Shown piece by piece: positions 34,776-43,622 of a stretch of DNA of 48,335 bases. Position numbers and translations under genes: made by a program. Numbering within the stretch: position 1 is the first letter of the stretch; each line of letters starts with the position of its first letter. The stretch covers positions 1 through 48,335 of the forward strand of contig JALWKO010000041.1 in NCBI GenBank assembly GCA_027081405.1, written 5' to 3'. The notes below the pieces were generated by a model, which made no database searches, was not told the origin of the DNA, and worked only from the letters and a program-made list of their open reading frames with translations. Source of the DNA: Campylobacteraceae bacterium. Lineage in GTDB: Bacteria > Campylobacterota > Campylobacteria > Campylobacterales > Sulfurovaceae.

Positions 34776-35595
34776 TTTCGGCAGGGGCGGAAGTGGACTC
34801 CTCCGGAGCGGAAGCGGGCTGGGTTTCATCCATCTTGGGAGCGGCGTTTTCCCCTTCTGGGGGAGGGGCTGCGGGAGCCGTTTCGTTCGCAGTGCTTCCA
34901 CCCTCCGTGGGAGCCGCAGGTTTCTCTCCGGCAGGCTGGATCGCGGCGGGAGATTCGCCGCTGTGGGGTTCCGCCTCTGCGGGTTCGGACACGGCGGAAG
35001 GTGTAGACTTCTTCTCTTCCCCTTTCGACCCGGTCGACTCGGCTGCGCCGGCAGCCTCGGAGACGGAAGTCGCCGACGTGCCGGCTGCAGTCGGCTGCGA
35101 TGGGGCATGGGAAGCGGCAACGTTCACCCCGTAGCGGTAGACCAGCGCTCCGCCTCGTTTGCCCGTCGCCAGCGTCGCCGCGGCGAAAAGGAGCAGCACG
35201 ATGAAGAAAAACACCCGCACTCCCGTCTTGCGCACCAGGACGCTCAGAAGTTTGACCAGCATCAGCACTACCGACGCGTAAAAGAGATAGGTTCCCCACT
35301 GTTTGTGGTCTGCCAGAGCCCCCTTGGCCTCCGTTCCGAGCGTATCAAGCGCCGCTTTGGCGTCGGTGGCTCCGGTCACCACCGTGGCGTAGAGGACCAG
35401 GGTGAGCAGCACCATAAATCCGAAGCTGGTCACCCCCAGGATCCGGCGGCGGACGAAGAGATTGACCAGTTCGAGAAGAAGGATCAGAAACGGCAGTGCC
35501 ACGGCGAAATGGACCACCAGAGGGTGGATCGTCTCGGGGATATGGATCCCCCACGCCGCAGGGGGCAGAGGGATGGGAAGCTCGGGAAGCTGCAT
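34765..35595 (-). CDS. DUF2231-type membrane protein with long acidic Ala/Pro tail
   Basis: 276 residues. The first ~155 form about four transmembrane helices; HPLVVHFAVALP (24-35) with conserved histidines is characteristic of DUF2231, a family often found near haem or redox genes, function unknown. The remaining ~120 residues are Ala/Glu/Pro/Ser-rich and should be disordered. The ORF ends inside the repeat mosaic, so the tail has probably been extended or eroded by it. The ATG is preceded by AAGGATTG. It follows hemJ on the same strand after 57 bases. Confidence 0.75.
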   Translation of the reverse strand: MQLPELPIPLPPAAWGIHIPETIHPLVVHFAVALPFLILLLELVNLFVRRRILGVTSFGFMVLLTLVLYATVVTGATDAKAALDTLGTEAKGALADHKQWGTYLFYASVVLMLVKLLSVLVRKTGVRVFFFIVLLLFAAATLATGKRGGALVYRYGVNVAASHAPSQPTAAGTSATSVSEAAGAAESTGSKGEEKKSTPSAVSEPAEAEPHSGESPAAIQPAGEKPAAPTEGGSTANETAPAAPPPEGENAAPKMDETQPASAPEESTSAPAENGE

Positions 35596-35652
35596 GGCAA
35601 TCCTTTCGGTTGGGTTGACGCTATTATACCAACCGCGGGGAGCGCCAAAGGC

Positions 35653-36087
35653 TCAGAAAGGCTTGACCACGACGAAGATTACGATCCCGATCATCAGGAG
35701 GGTGGGCACTTCGTTGTAGAAGCGATAGAATTTGCCCGGCTTGTAGGCGGGATTGGCCAGAAGCTTGCGTCGATGGTATTCGAGGGAGAAATGGTAGGCG
35801 ATCAACAAAAGCACGAAGAGGATCTTGGCGTGCAGCCACCCGCCGCTGTGAAAGAGCCCCGGATTGAGCCAGAGCATCGCCCCTCCCGAGAGGATCGTCG
35901 CCCACATCGCCGGAGTCCCGATGTATTTGATGAGCTTGTATTCCTGGATTTCCACCACTTTGACAAACCCTTGGTTATCGGCGTTTTCGGCATGGTAGAC
36001 GTAGAGCCGGGGCTGGTAGAACAACATCGCCATCCAGCTGACGAAACTCATCACGTGGAAGGCGAGAATCCAGTTGTAGTATTCCAT
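35653..36087 (-). CDS. hemJ: HemJ-type protoporphyrinogen IX oxidase
   Basis: 144 residues with four transmembrane helices. HemJ oxidises protoporphyrinogen IX to protoporphyrin IX, the penultimate step of haem synthesis in bacteria lacking HemG/HemY. Family features: FHVMSFVSWMAMLFYQPRLYVYH at 9-31 (His10 conserved), LHAKILFVLLLIAYH near 85-99, and FYNEVPTLLMIGIV near the C-terminus. The start at 36087 has AGGAG five bases upstream; the longer frame has no such signal. It follows the nuclease gene by two bases, so they share a transcript. Confidence 0.92.
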   Translation of the reverse strand: MEYYNWILAFHVMSFVSWMAMLFYQPRLYVYHAENADNQGFVKVVEIQEYKLIKYIGTPAMWATILSGGAMLWLNPGLFHSGGWLHAKILFVLLLIAYHFSLEYHRRKLLANPAYKPGKFYRFYNEVPTLLMIGIVIFVVVKPF

Positions 36088-36089
36088 CG

Positions 36090-37688
36090 TCACTCCTGTG
36101 TCGCAAAGTCGTTCCGATCCCAGATCACCAGTTCCCGCCGGTTGCGATAGCGACCGATCTGGGACCGCAGGATACGGATGCGGCTCCCCTCCGGAGGAAT
36201 CCACCGCCGCTTTTTGAAATGGATCGGATAGCGTGTCGCGCCAATGATAAGCTCTTTGCGGTTATAGCGACCTGTAACGCCCCCAACGGTCCACGAAAGG
36301 CTCCCGGGATCGTGGAAGATCTTCGGCGTGAGAGGATGGATGTAGCGTCCCGGATCGTCGGTACCCACTTCCCGGACGATCTGCAGATCGGTGATCTCGG
36401 GCAGCGTTTTGTAGCGTTTGGCTTTGTAGACGTCCACCACGTAGCGATGCCCCTCTCGGAGCCCCGCCGCCGCACCGTAGACGAGGATCGCCGGCCCGTC
36501 GGGCCGCTCCTGCAGCACCGCGTGCCGGCCCCGTTTCCACACCACCGTCGCTTCATGGAGACGGATCGGGGGATGCTGCAGCGGGATCGAGCGGACCAGG
36601 CGGTCGATCCCCATTTCGGGGATCGACGTCCGTTTCGGTCGGGGAGTGGTCGATTGCTTCGTCGACGGAACCATATAACGGAATCGTGCGAAAACCGGCA
36701 GGTGATCGGAATACCCCTCGAGGGTATGGCGGCCGTGTCGGTATCCCCAGCGGCGGATCTCCCCGTGCGCTCCGAAGAGATAGGAGGGGCGGAACACCCC
36801 GAAACTCCCCGGCACGTATTCCCAGTTCTCCCCGTCTGCCAGCGTCGGAGGGATCAAGATCGCGTCGATGGCCTGCTTGTTTCCGTAGAAATTGTGGCTC
36901 CAGCGGCGGGAAGCGGGGAGTTCGAGCCAGAGGTTGGCCAGTACCGGCGCCCCTTTGGGGAAACGGGACAAATCTCCCGGCCGGATGAGTCGCCCGTCGA
37001 CGGCGGTATGGAGGATCTGATTGAGTCCCGTTGCTCCATGGGTATCGTCCAGCCGAGGATCCATATGCAAAAACGCGTCGTAATCGGTGTTGAAATCCCC
37101 CAAGACAATGTATTCGCTCCCCGGATCCAGGGTTCGCAGGCGCCGCTCGAGGGCCTTGGCATAGAGGATCCGCTCGCTCTCGGGACCCGACTGGGACTTC
37201 CAATGGTTGACGAAAATCCGCAGCGGCACCTTCCCCGGAATCACCGCCTCGAGGATGCTGCGATAGCGCCCGGTGCGGCGGATCGGGATATCCCGCATCT
37301 GCCGGAGACGGAATTTCGACAGGATCGCCACATGGACGGGGGTGTCGGGGAAGCGGGTGATGAAGCTGTAAGGGTACGGACAACCCACCCGGCGGAGGGT
37401 CTCCTGCAATTCTTGGAGCGCATGGGCGTTTTCGATCTCCTGCAGCGCCACGACGTCGGCATCGAGATCACACAGGACCCGGGCAATGTGGAAGCGCTTC
37501 ACCTCAAACGCGTGGGCATCCCATCCGTGCCGCCCCGGGACGTATTCGTCGTATTCGTCTCCGTCACGGATCGCGTCGAAGAGATTTTCCACATTCCAGC
37601 TGGCGACGGTAATCTGCTCGGGAACCCCGCCATGGATCCACGAAATTGCAAAGAAAAGGAAACACAGGAAAATTCGCACAAAAGTCAT
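36090..37688 (-). CDS. secreted endonuclease/exonuclease/phosphatase-family protein with OB-like C-terminus
   Basis: 532 residues. An N-terminal signal peptide (about 1-20) is followed by an EEP (DNase I-like) domain (about 25-340) with the metal and catalytic motifs ASWNVENLF, LQEIENA, VNHWKS, GDFNTDYDA and YSDHLPVFARF. The C-terminal ~180 residues (VVWKRGRHAVL to VVDVYKAKRYKTLPEITDLQIV) resemble OB-fold domains of secreted nucleases. It probably degrades extracellular or periplasmic nucleic acid; a phosphodiester/phospholipid substrate cannot be excluded. Two bases upstream of hemJ. The ATG has a weak GGAT about eight bases before it. Confidence 0.85.
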   Translation of the reverse strand: MTFVRIFLCFLFFAISWIHGGVPEQITVASWNVENLFDAIRDGDEYDEYVPGRHGWDAHAFEVKRFHIARVLCDLDADVVALQEIENAHALQELQETLRRVGCPYPYSFITRFPDTPVHVAILSKFRLRQMRDIPIRRTGRYRSILEAVIPGKVPLRIFVNHWKSQSGPESERILYAKALERRLRTLDPGSEYIVLGDFNTDYDAFLHMDPRLDDTHGATGLNQILHTAVDGRLIRPGDLSRFPKGAPVLANLWLELPASRRWSHNFYGNKQAIDAILIPPTLADGENWEYVPGSFGVFRPSYLFGAHGEIRRWGYRHGRHTLEGYSDHLPVFARFRYMVPSTKQSTTPRPKRTSIPEMGIDRLVRSIPLQHPPIRLHEATVVWKRGRHAVLQERPDGPAILVYGAAAGLREGHRYVVDVYKAKRYKTLPEITDLQIVREVGTDDPGRYIHPLTPKIFHDPGSLSWTVGGVTGRYNRKELIIGATRYPIHFKKRRWIPPEGSRIRILRSQIGRYRNRRELVIWDRNDFATQE

Positions 37689-37760
37689 CAGGCGATCCGT
37701 TTTTTTCGCAACTTTAGCACGGATCTTGGTAATGGTCCGAAAAATCGGTCGGATTGACCC

Positions 37761-38144
37761 TCACAGCCCGTAGATCCGGCGAAAAAGGGCCATCCCCGCG
37801 ATCGTCGCAGCCAGACAGAGGATCACGTTGAACGCCACGTTGGCCAGGGCCCGCATGAACGCCCCGTCGTGGAGCATCATAACGGTCTCCAGAGAGAAAG
37901 TGGAGAACGTCGTCAGCGCCCCCAAAAATCCCGTCACCAGAACCGCCTTTTGCACCGGAGAGATCACCTGCTCGAAATAGAGGAACAAAAACCCAATGAT
38001 GAAACTTCCCAACACGTTGACCGTCAGCGTACCGTAGGGGAATGTCGCCCCCAACCACCGCCCCACCAGCGTACTGATCACGAACCGTGCACTCGCACCC
38101 ATCGCACCGCCCAGTGCGACGGCCAGAAGAATTTTGGGCCCCAT
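37761..38144 (-). CDS. crcB: fluoride channel FluC/CrcB
   Basis: 127 residues, four transmembrane helices, the single-domain length of dimeric Fluc channels that export fluoride. Motifs: GGAMGASARFVIS at the start of helix 1, YGTLTVNVLGSFIIGF, and TGFLGALTTFSTFSLET, whose GxxTTFSTF stretch holds the Phe and Na+ site residues. The ATG at 38144 is preferred, with GAGGG upstream; a GTG at 38159 overlapping the DUF190 stop would add five residues. No fluoride riboswitch is visible upstream. Confidence 0.93.
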   Translation of the reverse strand: MGPKILLAVALGGAMGASARFVISTLVGRWLGATFPYGTLTVNVLGSFIIGFLFLYFEQVISPVQKAVLVTGFLGALTTFSTFSLETVMMLHDGAFMRALANVAFNVILCLAATIAGMALFRRIYGL

Positions 38145-38155
38145 CGTCCGAACCC

Positions 38156-38503
38156 TCACTCGAAGGTGGAGGCGCTTTTGTATTTGAGTACCTCCACGTC
38201 GCAGAAAGTCACCAGCCCCTCTCCGATCATCCCGTCGTACTTTTTGAGAAATTCCAATACCTTCTCCTCGTCGTCGATGATCTCCAGAATCACGGGAAGT
38301 TTCTGCGAAAGGCTCCAGATCTCGAAGGTGTGCAGCTGGGTATGGGCCCCAATCCCCGCGGCAGCCTTGTAGAGGGTCGCTCCCGCAAGCCCCTCTTGGC
38401 GCACTTTGTTCATCAGCACCTGCCAGAGGGGTTTGCCTTCGAACGTATCGGAATTGTCCAGATAGATCCGGGCCGCCTTTTTGACCCCGAGATACCGTTT
38501 CAT
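38156..38503 (-). CDS. DUF190 family PII-like protein
   Basis: 115 residues of the DUF190 family, which folds like PII signalling proteins. The order and sequence (YLGVKKAARIYLDN, GLAGATLYKAAAGIG, LPVILEIIDDEEKVLEFL) fit the family. DUF190 genes commonly sit next to crcB/fluC, as here (this gene is directly upstream, its stop near or overlapping the fluC start), so a role in fluoride homeostasis is inferred. The ATG has AGGAG upstream. Confidence 0.88.
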   Translation of the reverse strand: MKRYLGVKKAARIYLDNSDTFEGKPLWQVLMNKVRQEGLAGATLYKAAAGIGAHTQLHTFEIWSLSQKLPVILEIIDDEEKVLEFLKKYDGMIGEGLVTFCDVEVLKYKSASTFE

Positions 38504-38548
38504 CGCTTCTCCTTTCGTCCCGGCCCGCCGGCTGATGTGGAGACTATT

Positions 38549-38926
38549 TTACTCTTCTTTTTCGAAAATCACCAGATCGTAGCGGCTCTTTTTGATCACC
38601 GCCTTGTTGTTGGGAACGACACCGTGGCGGTTGACTTTGCGGAGTTCCTCGCGGAGATACTCGATCTCGTCTTCCATTTTCTCCATCTGCTCCTTGAGAC
38701 GGAGAATCACGTCAACCCCCGCCAGGTTGACCCCCATGTCGCGCGTCAGACGGAGAATCATCTTCATCCGGTCGATGTCCCGCTGGGAGTAGAGCCGCAT
38801 CCGCCCCTGTGTGCGGGCGGGCTGGATGAGCCCGTCGCGCTCGTACTGACGGAGGGTCTGGGGATGGATCTTGAGCATGTTGGCGACCACGCTGATCAGA
38901 TATACCGGTTCGTCGTATCCGTGCAT
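38549..38926 (-). CDS. hspR: MerR-family heat-shock repressor HspR
   Basis: 125 residues. A MerR-type winged helix-turn-helix (YLISVVANMLKIHPQTLRQYERDGLI at about 9-34, then RLYSQRDIDRM) and a coiled-coil dimerisation helix (about 70-100). It lacks the Cys ligands of metal-sensing MerR proteins. HspR represses chaperone operons in Helicobacter, Campylobacter and actinobacteria, and is encoded with cbpA/dnaJ, as here (24 bases downstream of it). The ATG has AAGGAG seven bases upstream. It probably represses its own operon through the inverted repeat at 39892. Confidence 0.93.
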   Translation of the reverse strand: MHGYDEPVYLISVVANMLKIHPQTLRQYERDGLIQPARTQGRMRLYSQRDIDRMKMILRLTRDMGVNLAGVDVILRLKEQMEKMEDEIEYLREELRKVNRHGVVPNNKAVIKKSRYDLVIFEKEE

Positions 38927-38950
38927 CGCTTCTCTCCTTTTTCTCCGATC

Positions 38951-39844
38951 TTATGCGGGGAGTTTCTCCTCGCAGGCTTTGCGCAGATCCTCCGGAAGGC
39001 TCTCCACGTCGGGAAGTACGACGTTGGCCACCAGATAGAGATCCCCTTTGGCCCCGGTGCGGCGATCGGGGAAGCCTTTGCCCTTGAGGCGGAACTTCTG
39101 CCCGTTCTTGGTGTTTTGGGGGACTTTGAGGGTCACCTCTTTCTCCGGGGTGGCCACTTTGATCTTGCCGCCGAACAGAGCGGTTTTGAGAGGAATGTCG
39201 ATCGTTTTGTACAGATCGATCCCTTTGCGTTCGTATTCGCTGGAAGGGGCCACGTCGACCGTGATGAGCAGATCGCCGCGGCGCCCCTGATAGCTTTTGC
39301 CCTTGCCGCGGACCCGGAGGGTTTCGCCCGTTTTGATCCCCGCGGGGATCTTGATGTCGAAACTCTCCCCCTCCGGCGTCGTGATATGGTGTTTGCCGCC
39401 GATCACCGATACGATGAAAGGGACGGTGATCCGCATCCGGATATCCAGATCGGGGGTATGGAATCCCCCGAATCCCCCGTGGCTCCGGGTTCCGCCGAAG
39501 CCGCCGGCTCCACCGAATCCGCCGAATCCGCCGAATCCGCCCCCTTCGCCGAACATCGCCCGCAGAATCTCCTCCAGATCGACGTCGGCCCCCTGGCTTC
39601 GGGCGAAATCGCTGAAATTCTGTCCGCCGAACATCTGATCGCCGAAACGGTCGTACTTGGCCCGTTTCTCCGGATCGCTGAGCACCTCGTACGCGGCGTT
39701 GATCTCTTTGAATTTCTCCTGAGCGTCAGGCTCTTTGTTGATGTCGGGGTGGTATTTGCGCGCCAGTTTCCGATAGGCTTTTTTGATCTCTTCGGGGGTG
39801 GCGTTTTCGCTCACCCCCAGCGTTTCGTACAGACTTTTGGCCAT
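38951..39844 (-). CDS. cbpA: DnaJ-like co-chaperone CbpA
   Basis: 297 residues. J-domain (2-70) with the HPD motif in [11 protein letters not shown] that stimulates DnaK ATPase; a Gly/Phe-rich linker (about 95-125); then two substrate-binding beta domains (about 135-297). The Cys-rich zinc domain of true DnaJ is absent, so this is CbpA. The start at 39844 is the family start; an ORF extension of 13 residues is not supported. First gene of the cbpA-hspR operon, with a strong promoter and an operator-like inverted repeat. Confidence 0.95.
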   Translation of the reverse strand: MAKSLYETLGVSENATPEEIKKAYRKLARKYHPDINKEPDAQEKFKEINAAYEVLSDPEKRAKYDRFGDQMFGGQNFSDFARSQGADVDLEEILRAMFGEGGGFGGFGGFGGAGGFGGTRSHGGFGGFHTPDLDIRMRITVPFIVSVIGGKHHITTPEGESFDIKIPAGIKTGETLRVRGKGKSYQGRRGDLLITVDVAPSSEYERKGIDLYKTIDIPLKTALFGGKIKVATPEKEVTLKVPQNTKNGQKFRLKGKGFPDRRTGAKGDLYLVANVVLPDVESLPEDLRKACEEKLPA

Positions 39845-39891
39845 TGTCCCAACTCCTTGGCGAAGAACCGCTCCTCCGCCCAAATTTTACG

Positions 39892-39911
39892 AAAGTATAT
39901 CAAAATACTTT
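39892..39911. promoter_or_regulatory. inverted repeat overlapping the -10 of the cbpA-hspR promoter
   Basis: AAAGTAT-N6-ATACTTT, perfect 7-base arms, covering the -10 box. It is the natural candidate for the HspR operator here, though it differs from the CTTGAGT-N7-ACTCAAG element known from HspR in actinobacteria. Confidence 0.5.
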
Positions 39912-39923
39912 AGTCGATGTCAA
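39894..39923 (-). promoter_or_regulatory. sigma70 promoter of cbpA-hspR
   Basis: On the minus strand TTGACA (39918-39923), an 18-base spacer, then TATACT (39894-39899). The leader to the cbpA ATG is about 45 bases. It lies in the gap after purH. Confidence 0.75.
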
Positions 39924-39945
39924 TCAACCTAACAGAGCGGGCACA

Positions 39946-41478
39946 TCAGTGGAGGAAATGACGCACCCCGGTAAAGTAGAGGGCGATACCGTGCTCGTCG
40001 GCCGCCTGGATCACCTCTTCGTCCCGAATGCTTCCACCCGGTTCGATTACGGCGCTCACGCCGGCGGCCGCGGCGGCGTCGATCGAATCCCGAAACGGGA
40101 AAAACGCCTCGGAGGCCATCGCGGCCCCACGGACGTCCAGCCCCATCTCCTCGGCTTTTTTCAGAGCACAGCGGGCGGCGTCGACCCGGGAGGTCATCCC
40201 CATCCCCACGGCGACCATCGCCGAATTTTTGACGTAGACGACACAGTTGGACTTGGTGAGTCCGGCCACTTTCCAGGCGATCAGAAGATCCTTCATCTCC
40301 TGGGGGGTGGCCGCTTTTTGACTCACCTGCCGGGCGTTTTGCACTTCGTTGTCGCAGATGCAGTCGGCACTCTGATACACGAAGCCCCCTTCGACGTGTT
40401 TGAAATCGTGCCGATCCCCGGCGATGACCAGATGTTCGGTTCGCTGGGAGAAGAGTTTGAGCCGTTTTTTGGAAGCGAATCGCTCCAGCGCTTCGGAGGT
40501 AAAATCGGCAGCGACGATCACCTCAAGGAAGATTTCGTTCATCTTCTCCGCCAGGGCCGCATCGACCGTACCGTTGACGGCCACTACCCCTCCAAACGCA
40601 CTGACCGGATCGCATTTGAGCGCTTCGGTGTAGCTCTCGAGCAGATCCCCTTTGATCGCGAAGCCACAGGGGTTACCGTGTTTGACGATGCAAACCGCGG
40701 GCTCTTCCCCGAAGGCCGCAGCAATCTTGACGGCGGCGTTGATGTCGGTAAGGTTGTTGAAACTCGCCTCCCCTTTGAGGGTATGGAAGTGGCTGGAGAA
40801 GAAATCGCCGAATTCGTAGAGGGCCCCCTGTTGATGGGGGTTCTCTCCGTAGCGGGTATCGAAAACCTTTTTGCCTGTGATGAACTGGTAGCGTCCGAAC
40901 CCTTCGTGGAAGCGCTGGTTCATGTAATTGGCGATCATCGCGTCGTAGGCGGCGGTATGTTCAAAGGCTTTGATCATCAGTTCCCGGCGGAACGCCTCGC
41001 CGTCTTGTCGCTCCCGCAGCGCCTCCAGAACCCGGTCGTAATCTTCCGTATCGGTGACGATGAGCACGTCAACGAAATTCTTGGCCGCCGAGCGGACCAT
41101 CGTGGGGCCGCCGATGTCGATATTTTCGATGATCTCGTCGAAGTCGTCGGTCCGTTCGATCGTCTCCTTGAACGGATAGAGGTTCACGCAGACTAGATCG
41201 ATCCCGGTGATCCCGAGCTTCTCGGCCTCCCGACGGTGGTTTTCGTCTCCCCGTTTGTAGAGGATCCCGCCGTGGACGTAGGGATTGAGGGTCTTGACCC
41301 TCCCTTCGAAACATTCGGGAAAACGGGTGACCTGATCGATCTCGGTCACTTCGATCCCCGCTTCTTCGAGGGTCCGGTAGGTTCCCCCGGTGGAGACGAT
41401 CTCCCAGCCCAGATCCCGAAGGCCCCGGGCGAAATCGACGATTCCCGTTTTGTCGCTGACGCTGAACAGTGCCCGCAT
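39946..41478 (-). CDS. purH: bifunctional AICAR transformylase / IMP cyclohydrolase
   Basis: 510 residues, full length. It performs the last two steps of de novo purine synthesis, formylating AICAR and closing the ring to IMP. The N-terminal IMPCH domain (about 1-195) starts [20 protein letters not shown] and includes [14 protein letters not shown]; the C-terminal transformylase has [10 protein letters not shown] with the catalytic Lys-His pair and [12 protein letters not shown]. The ATG has AAAGGA upstream. A TATAAT (41528-41533, minus strand) lies about 50 bases upstream, and the leader contains a GATTC-GGGA/TCCC-GAATC hairpin. Confidence 0.97.
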   Translation of the reverse strand: MRALFSVSDKTGIVDFARGLRDLGWEIVSTGGTYRTLEEAGIEVTEIDQVTRFPECFEGRVKTLNPYVHGGILYKRGDENHRREAEKLGITGIDLVCVNLYPFKETIERTDDFDEIIENIDIGGPTMVRSAAKNFVDVLIVTDTEDYDRVLEALRERQDGEAFRRELMIKAFEHTAAYDAMIANYMNQRFHEGFGRYQFITGKKVFDTRYGENPHQQGALYEFGDFFSSHFHTLKGEASFNNLTDINAAVKIAAAFGEEPAVCIVKHGNPCGFAIKGDLLESYTEALKCDPVSAFGGVVAVNGTVDAALAEKMNEIFLEVIVAADFTSEALERFASKKRLKLFSQRTEHLVIAGDRHDFKHVEGGFVYQSADCICDNEVQNARQVSQKAATPQEMKDLLIAWKVAGLTKSNCVVYVKNSAMVAVGMGMTSRVDAARCALKKAEEMGLDVRGAAMASEAFFPFRDSIDAAAAAGVSAVIEPGGSIRDEEVIQAADEHGIALYFTGVRHFLH

Positions 41479-41610
41479 ATGGTTCCTTTTCGTACAGATT
41501 CCGGGATCGATTCCCGAATCGAATGGGATTATAACTTAACGCCGATTAAGCCGAATGAAGGGGACTTTCACGATCCATGGAGTAAGATAGGCGAAAACGA
41601 AGGAGTCGAC

Positions 41611-42330
41611 ATGATCCTCATTCCCGCCCGGCTCGGATCGAGCCGATTCCCCAGCAAGGTGCTCGCCGACGTGGGAGGGGTCCCGATGGTGATCCGCACC
41701 GCCCAGGCGGTAAGTCCCCTCGATTCGGTGGCAATCGCCACCGATGCGCCGGAGGTGGCCCAGATCGCCGAAGAACACGGATTCCGGGCCGTCCTCACCG
41801 ACCCCGAACACCGCTCGGGGACCGACCGGATCCACGAAGCGGCCGAACACCTCGGCCTCGCCGACGACGAAATCGTCATCAACGTCCAGGCCGACGAACC
41901 GTTCATCGAAGAGGAAGTAGTCGAAGCGGTTCACGATCGGATCAAGGCCCATGCCGCCGATCCCCGGATCCTCGCTTCCAGTGCCTACAAAACGGTCAGT
42001 GCTCCCGAAGCCGACGATCCCAACCTGGTCAAGGTGGTCACCGACCGCAGCGACTGTGCTCTTTATTTCTCGCGGGCCAAAATCCCCTATCCCAGGGATC
42101 ACCGCTTCGACTGCTACAAAGGACATCTAGGGATCTACGGATACACGATGGAGAAACTGCGCCGCTACTGTTCCCTCCCGCCCAGCGATCTGGAGGGGAT
42201 CGAAAAACTCGAACAGCTGCGGATCCTGGCACACGGATTCACGATCGCGATGGTGGAGGTCGAGACCGAAAGTTTCGGGATCGACACCCCCGAAGACCTG
42301 GAGCGTGCCCTCAAACGGCACCTTTTGTAA
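41611..42330 (+). CDS. kdsB: 3-deoxy-manno-octulosonate cytidylyltransferase
   Basis: 239 residues. It couples KDO to CMP for addition to lipid A, so the cell makes a KDO-containing lipopolysaccharide core. Motifs: IPARLGSSRFPSKVL (4-18) that binds CTP, VQADEPFIEE (about 92-101) with the metal-binding Asp, and YFSRAKIPYPRD. The ATG at 41611 has AAGGAG five bases upstream; an in-frame extension further back is antisense to purH. It is divergent from purH and convergent with mshG. Confidence 0.95.
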   Translation: MILIPARLGSSRFPSKVLADVGGVPMVIRTAQAVSPLDSVAIATDAPEVAQIAEEHGFRAVLTDPEHRSGTDRIHEAAEHLGLADDEIVINVQADEPFIEEEVVEAVHDRIKAHAADPRILASSAYKTVSAPEADDPNLVKVVTDRSDCALYFSRAKIPYPRDHRFDCYKGHLGIYGYTMEKLRRYCSLPPSDLEGIEKLEQLRILAHGFTIAMVEVETESFGIDTPEDLERALKRHLL

Positions 42331-42371
42331 GAGTCCCCTCCTCCGCCTCTATCGAAGGGGAGGTTTGGAAA

Positions 42372-43622
42372 TCAGGGTGCGTTTTTGACCGCGTGTCCCA
42401 GATCCCACATCGGAAGGAAAATCCCCAAAGCCATCAGAAGCACCAAGCCTGCGATGAAAAAGAGCATGATCGGCTCGATGTAACTGGAGAGGTTGTCGAT
42501 GATATCCTGGAAGCGCATGTTGTAATAATCACTCACTTTTTTGAGCATTTTATCCAGCTGACCGCTCGCCTCCCCCGCCTTGATCATCTGTAGCAACATA
42601 TTCTCAAACAGCCCAGTCTGCTCGAAGGCCTCGGTGAGACTCATCCCGCGGCTGATATTGGCATTGACTGTCTCGAGCTTTTCCCGAATATAGTCGTTAT
42701 CCACCATCTTGACCGCATTGTCCAGTGCTTCGGAGACGGGAATCCCCGCCCGGACCAGCTCACCGAAAACGAGCGTATAGTTGTACATCGAAGAGAGGAA
42801 AATAACACGATTGATCAGATAAAACCGTGGATGGACCATCAACTTATCCATCATATATTTGAATTTTTTGTTGTTTCGATAGGCGAAGACGATGGCATAG
42901 ATCGTAGCGATCAGACCGATCAACAGATAAAGCCCGTAATGGCTGAAGGCATATTCGATCGAGAGGAGGATCTTCGTCGGCAATGGAAGTTCGGCGTGAA
43001 ACTCTGCAAAGATTGCCCGGAATTTGGGAACGACCATCATGATGAGAATCACAAAAGCGATCGCCATCGCCGTCAAGGTAATCAGGGGGTAGCGGAGCGC
43101 TTTTTTGAACTTTGCTTTGTTGTCCCGGATGTTCTCGAGGATATCGGCCAATTTATGATAGGCCTCGGGGAAATTTCCGGTTTTCTCCCCCAGATCGGTC
43201 ATTGCCATGACAATATGGCCGAAATCGTCCGCATACGGTTTGAGGGACTGGGACATGCTTTTCCCCGCGTTGATGTCGTTGGCCAAATTGTGATAAATCT
43301 CACGTAATTTTCGATTCGCCGTATTGGCGGCGACATCTTCGAGGGTATCGTGGATCGGAATCCCCGCATCGGTCATGACCGCGATTTGGCGGATCGTGGC
43401 GATCTTTTCATCTTCTTTGATCCGACCGGTGGTATGACGACTCAGATCTTTGGCGATTTTTTTGAAGATCTCTTCGACCGGTGCGGCCACTTCCTTGGTC
43501 TGAACCACCACGCTACGGGGGTGTTCTCTGCGCACTTTCGCGACGGCAGCCCGTTTGTTGGGGGCTTCTACGGTGACGTCCGATTTTTTTCCCCGCTCGA
43601 GTATCGTTACTTTGAAATACAT
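42372..43622 (-). CDS. mshG: MSHA/type II secretion platform protein, GspF/MshG family
   Basis: 416 residues, inner membrane. Two GspF cytoplasmic four-helix domains (about 75-185 and 275-385; QIAVMTDAGIPIHDTLEDVA and VFGELVRAGIPVSEALDNAV) with transmembrane helices near 187-208, 238-258 and 390-410. It is the platform around which the MshE ATPase turns to add or extract pilin subunits. A short N-terminal extra domain (about 1-45) precedes. The ATG shares one base with the mshE stop (TAATG); last gene of the cluster. Confidence 0.9.
   Translation of the reverse strand: MYFKVTILERGKKSDVTVEAPNKRAAVAKVRREHPRSVVVQTKEVAAPVEEIFKKIAKDLSRHTTGRIKEDEKIATIRQIAVMTDAGIPIHDTLEDVAANTANRKLREIYHNLANDINAGKSMSQSLKPYADDFGHIVMAMTDLGEKTGNFPEAYHKLADILENIRDNKAKFKKALRYPLITLTAMAIAFVILIMMVVPKFRAIFAEFHAELPLPTKILLSIEYAFSHYGLYLLIGLIATIYAIVFAYRNNKKFKYMMDKLMVHPRFYLINRVIFLSSMYNYTLVFGELVRAGIPVSEALDNAVKMVDNDYIREKLETVNANISRGMSLTEAFEQTGLFENMLLQMIKAGEASGQLDKMLKKVSDYYNMRFQDIIDNLSSYIEPIMLFFIAGLVLLMALGIFLPMWDLGHAVKNAP

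Noticed and set aside
33796-36150. 784-codon open frame on the plus strand
   Set aside because: It runs antisense or out of frame through the PhyH, DUF2231 and hemJ genes and across the repeat mosaic; its translation is low-complexity and Arg/Pro-rich, a product of codon bias in high-GC DNA.
38504-38548. Fluoride riboswitch before the DUF190-crcB pair
   Set aside because: The leader is only about 45 bases and contains none of the conserved fluoride aptamer strings.
38087-39913. 608-codon plus-strand frame
   Set aside because: It is antisense to DUF190, hspR and cbpA; the Gly/Phe-rich linker of cbpA creates its repetitive part.
42331-42371. Terminator between kdsB and mshG
   Set aside because: CCCCTCC and GGGGAGG can pair only with a mismatch and a wobble and only three T follow, too weak to list.
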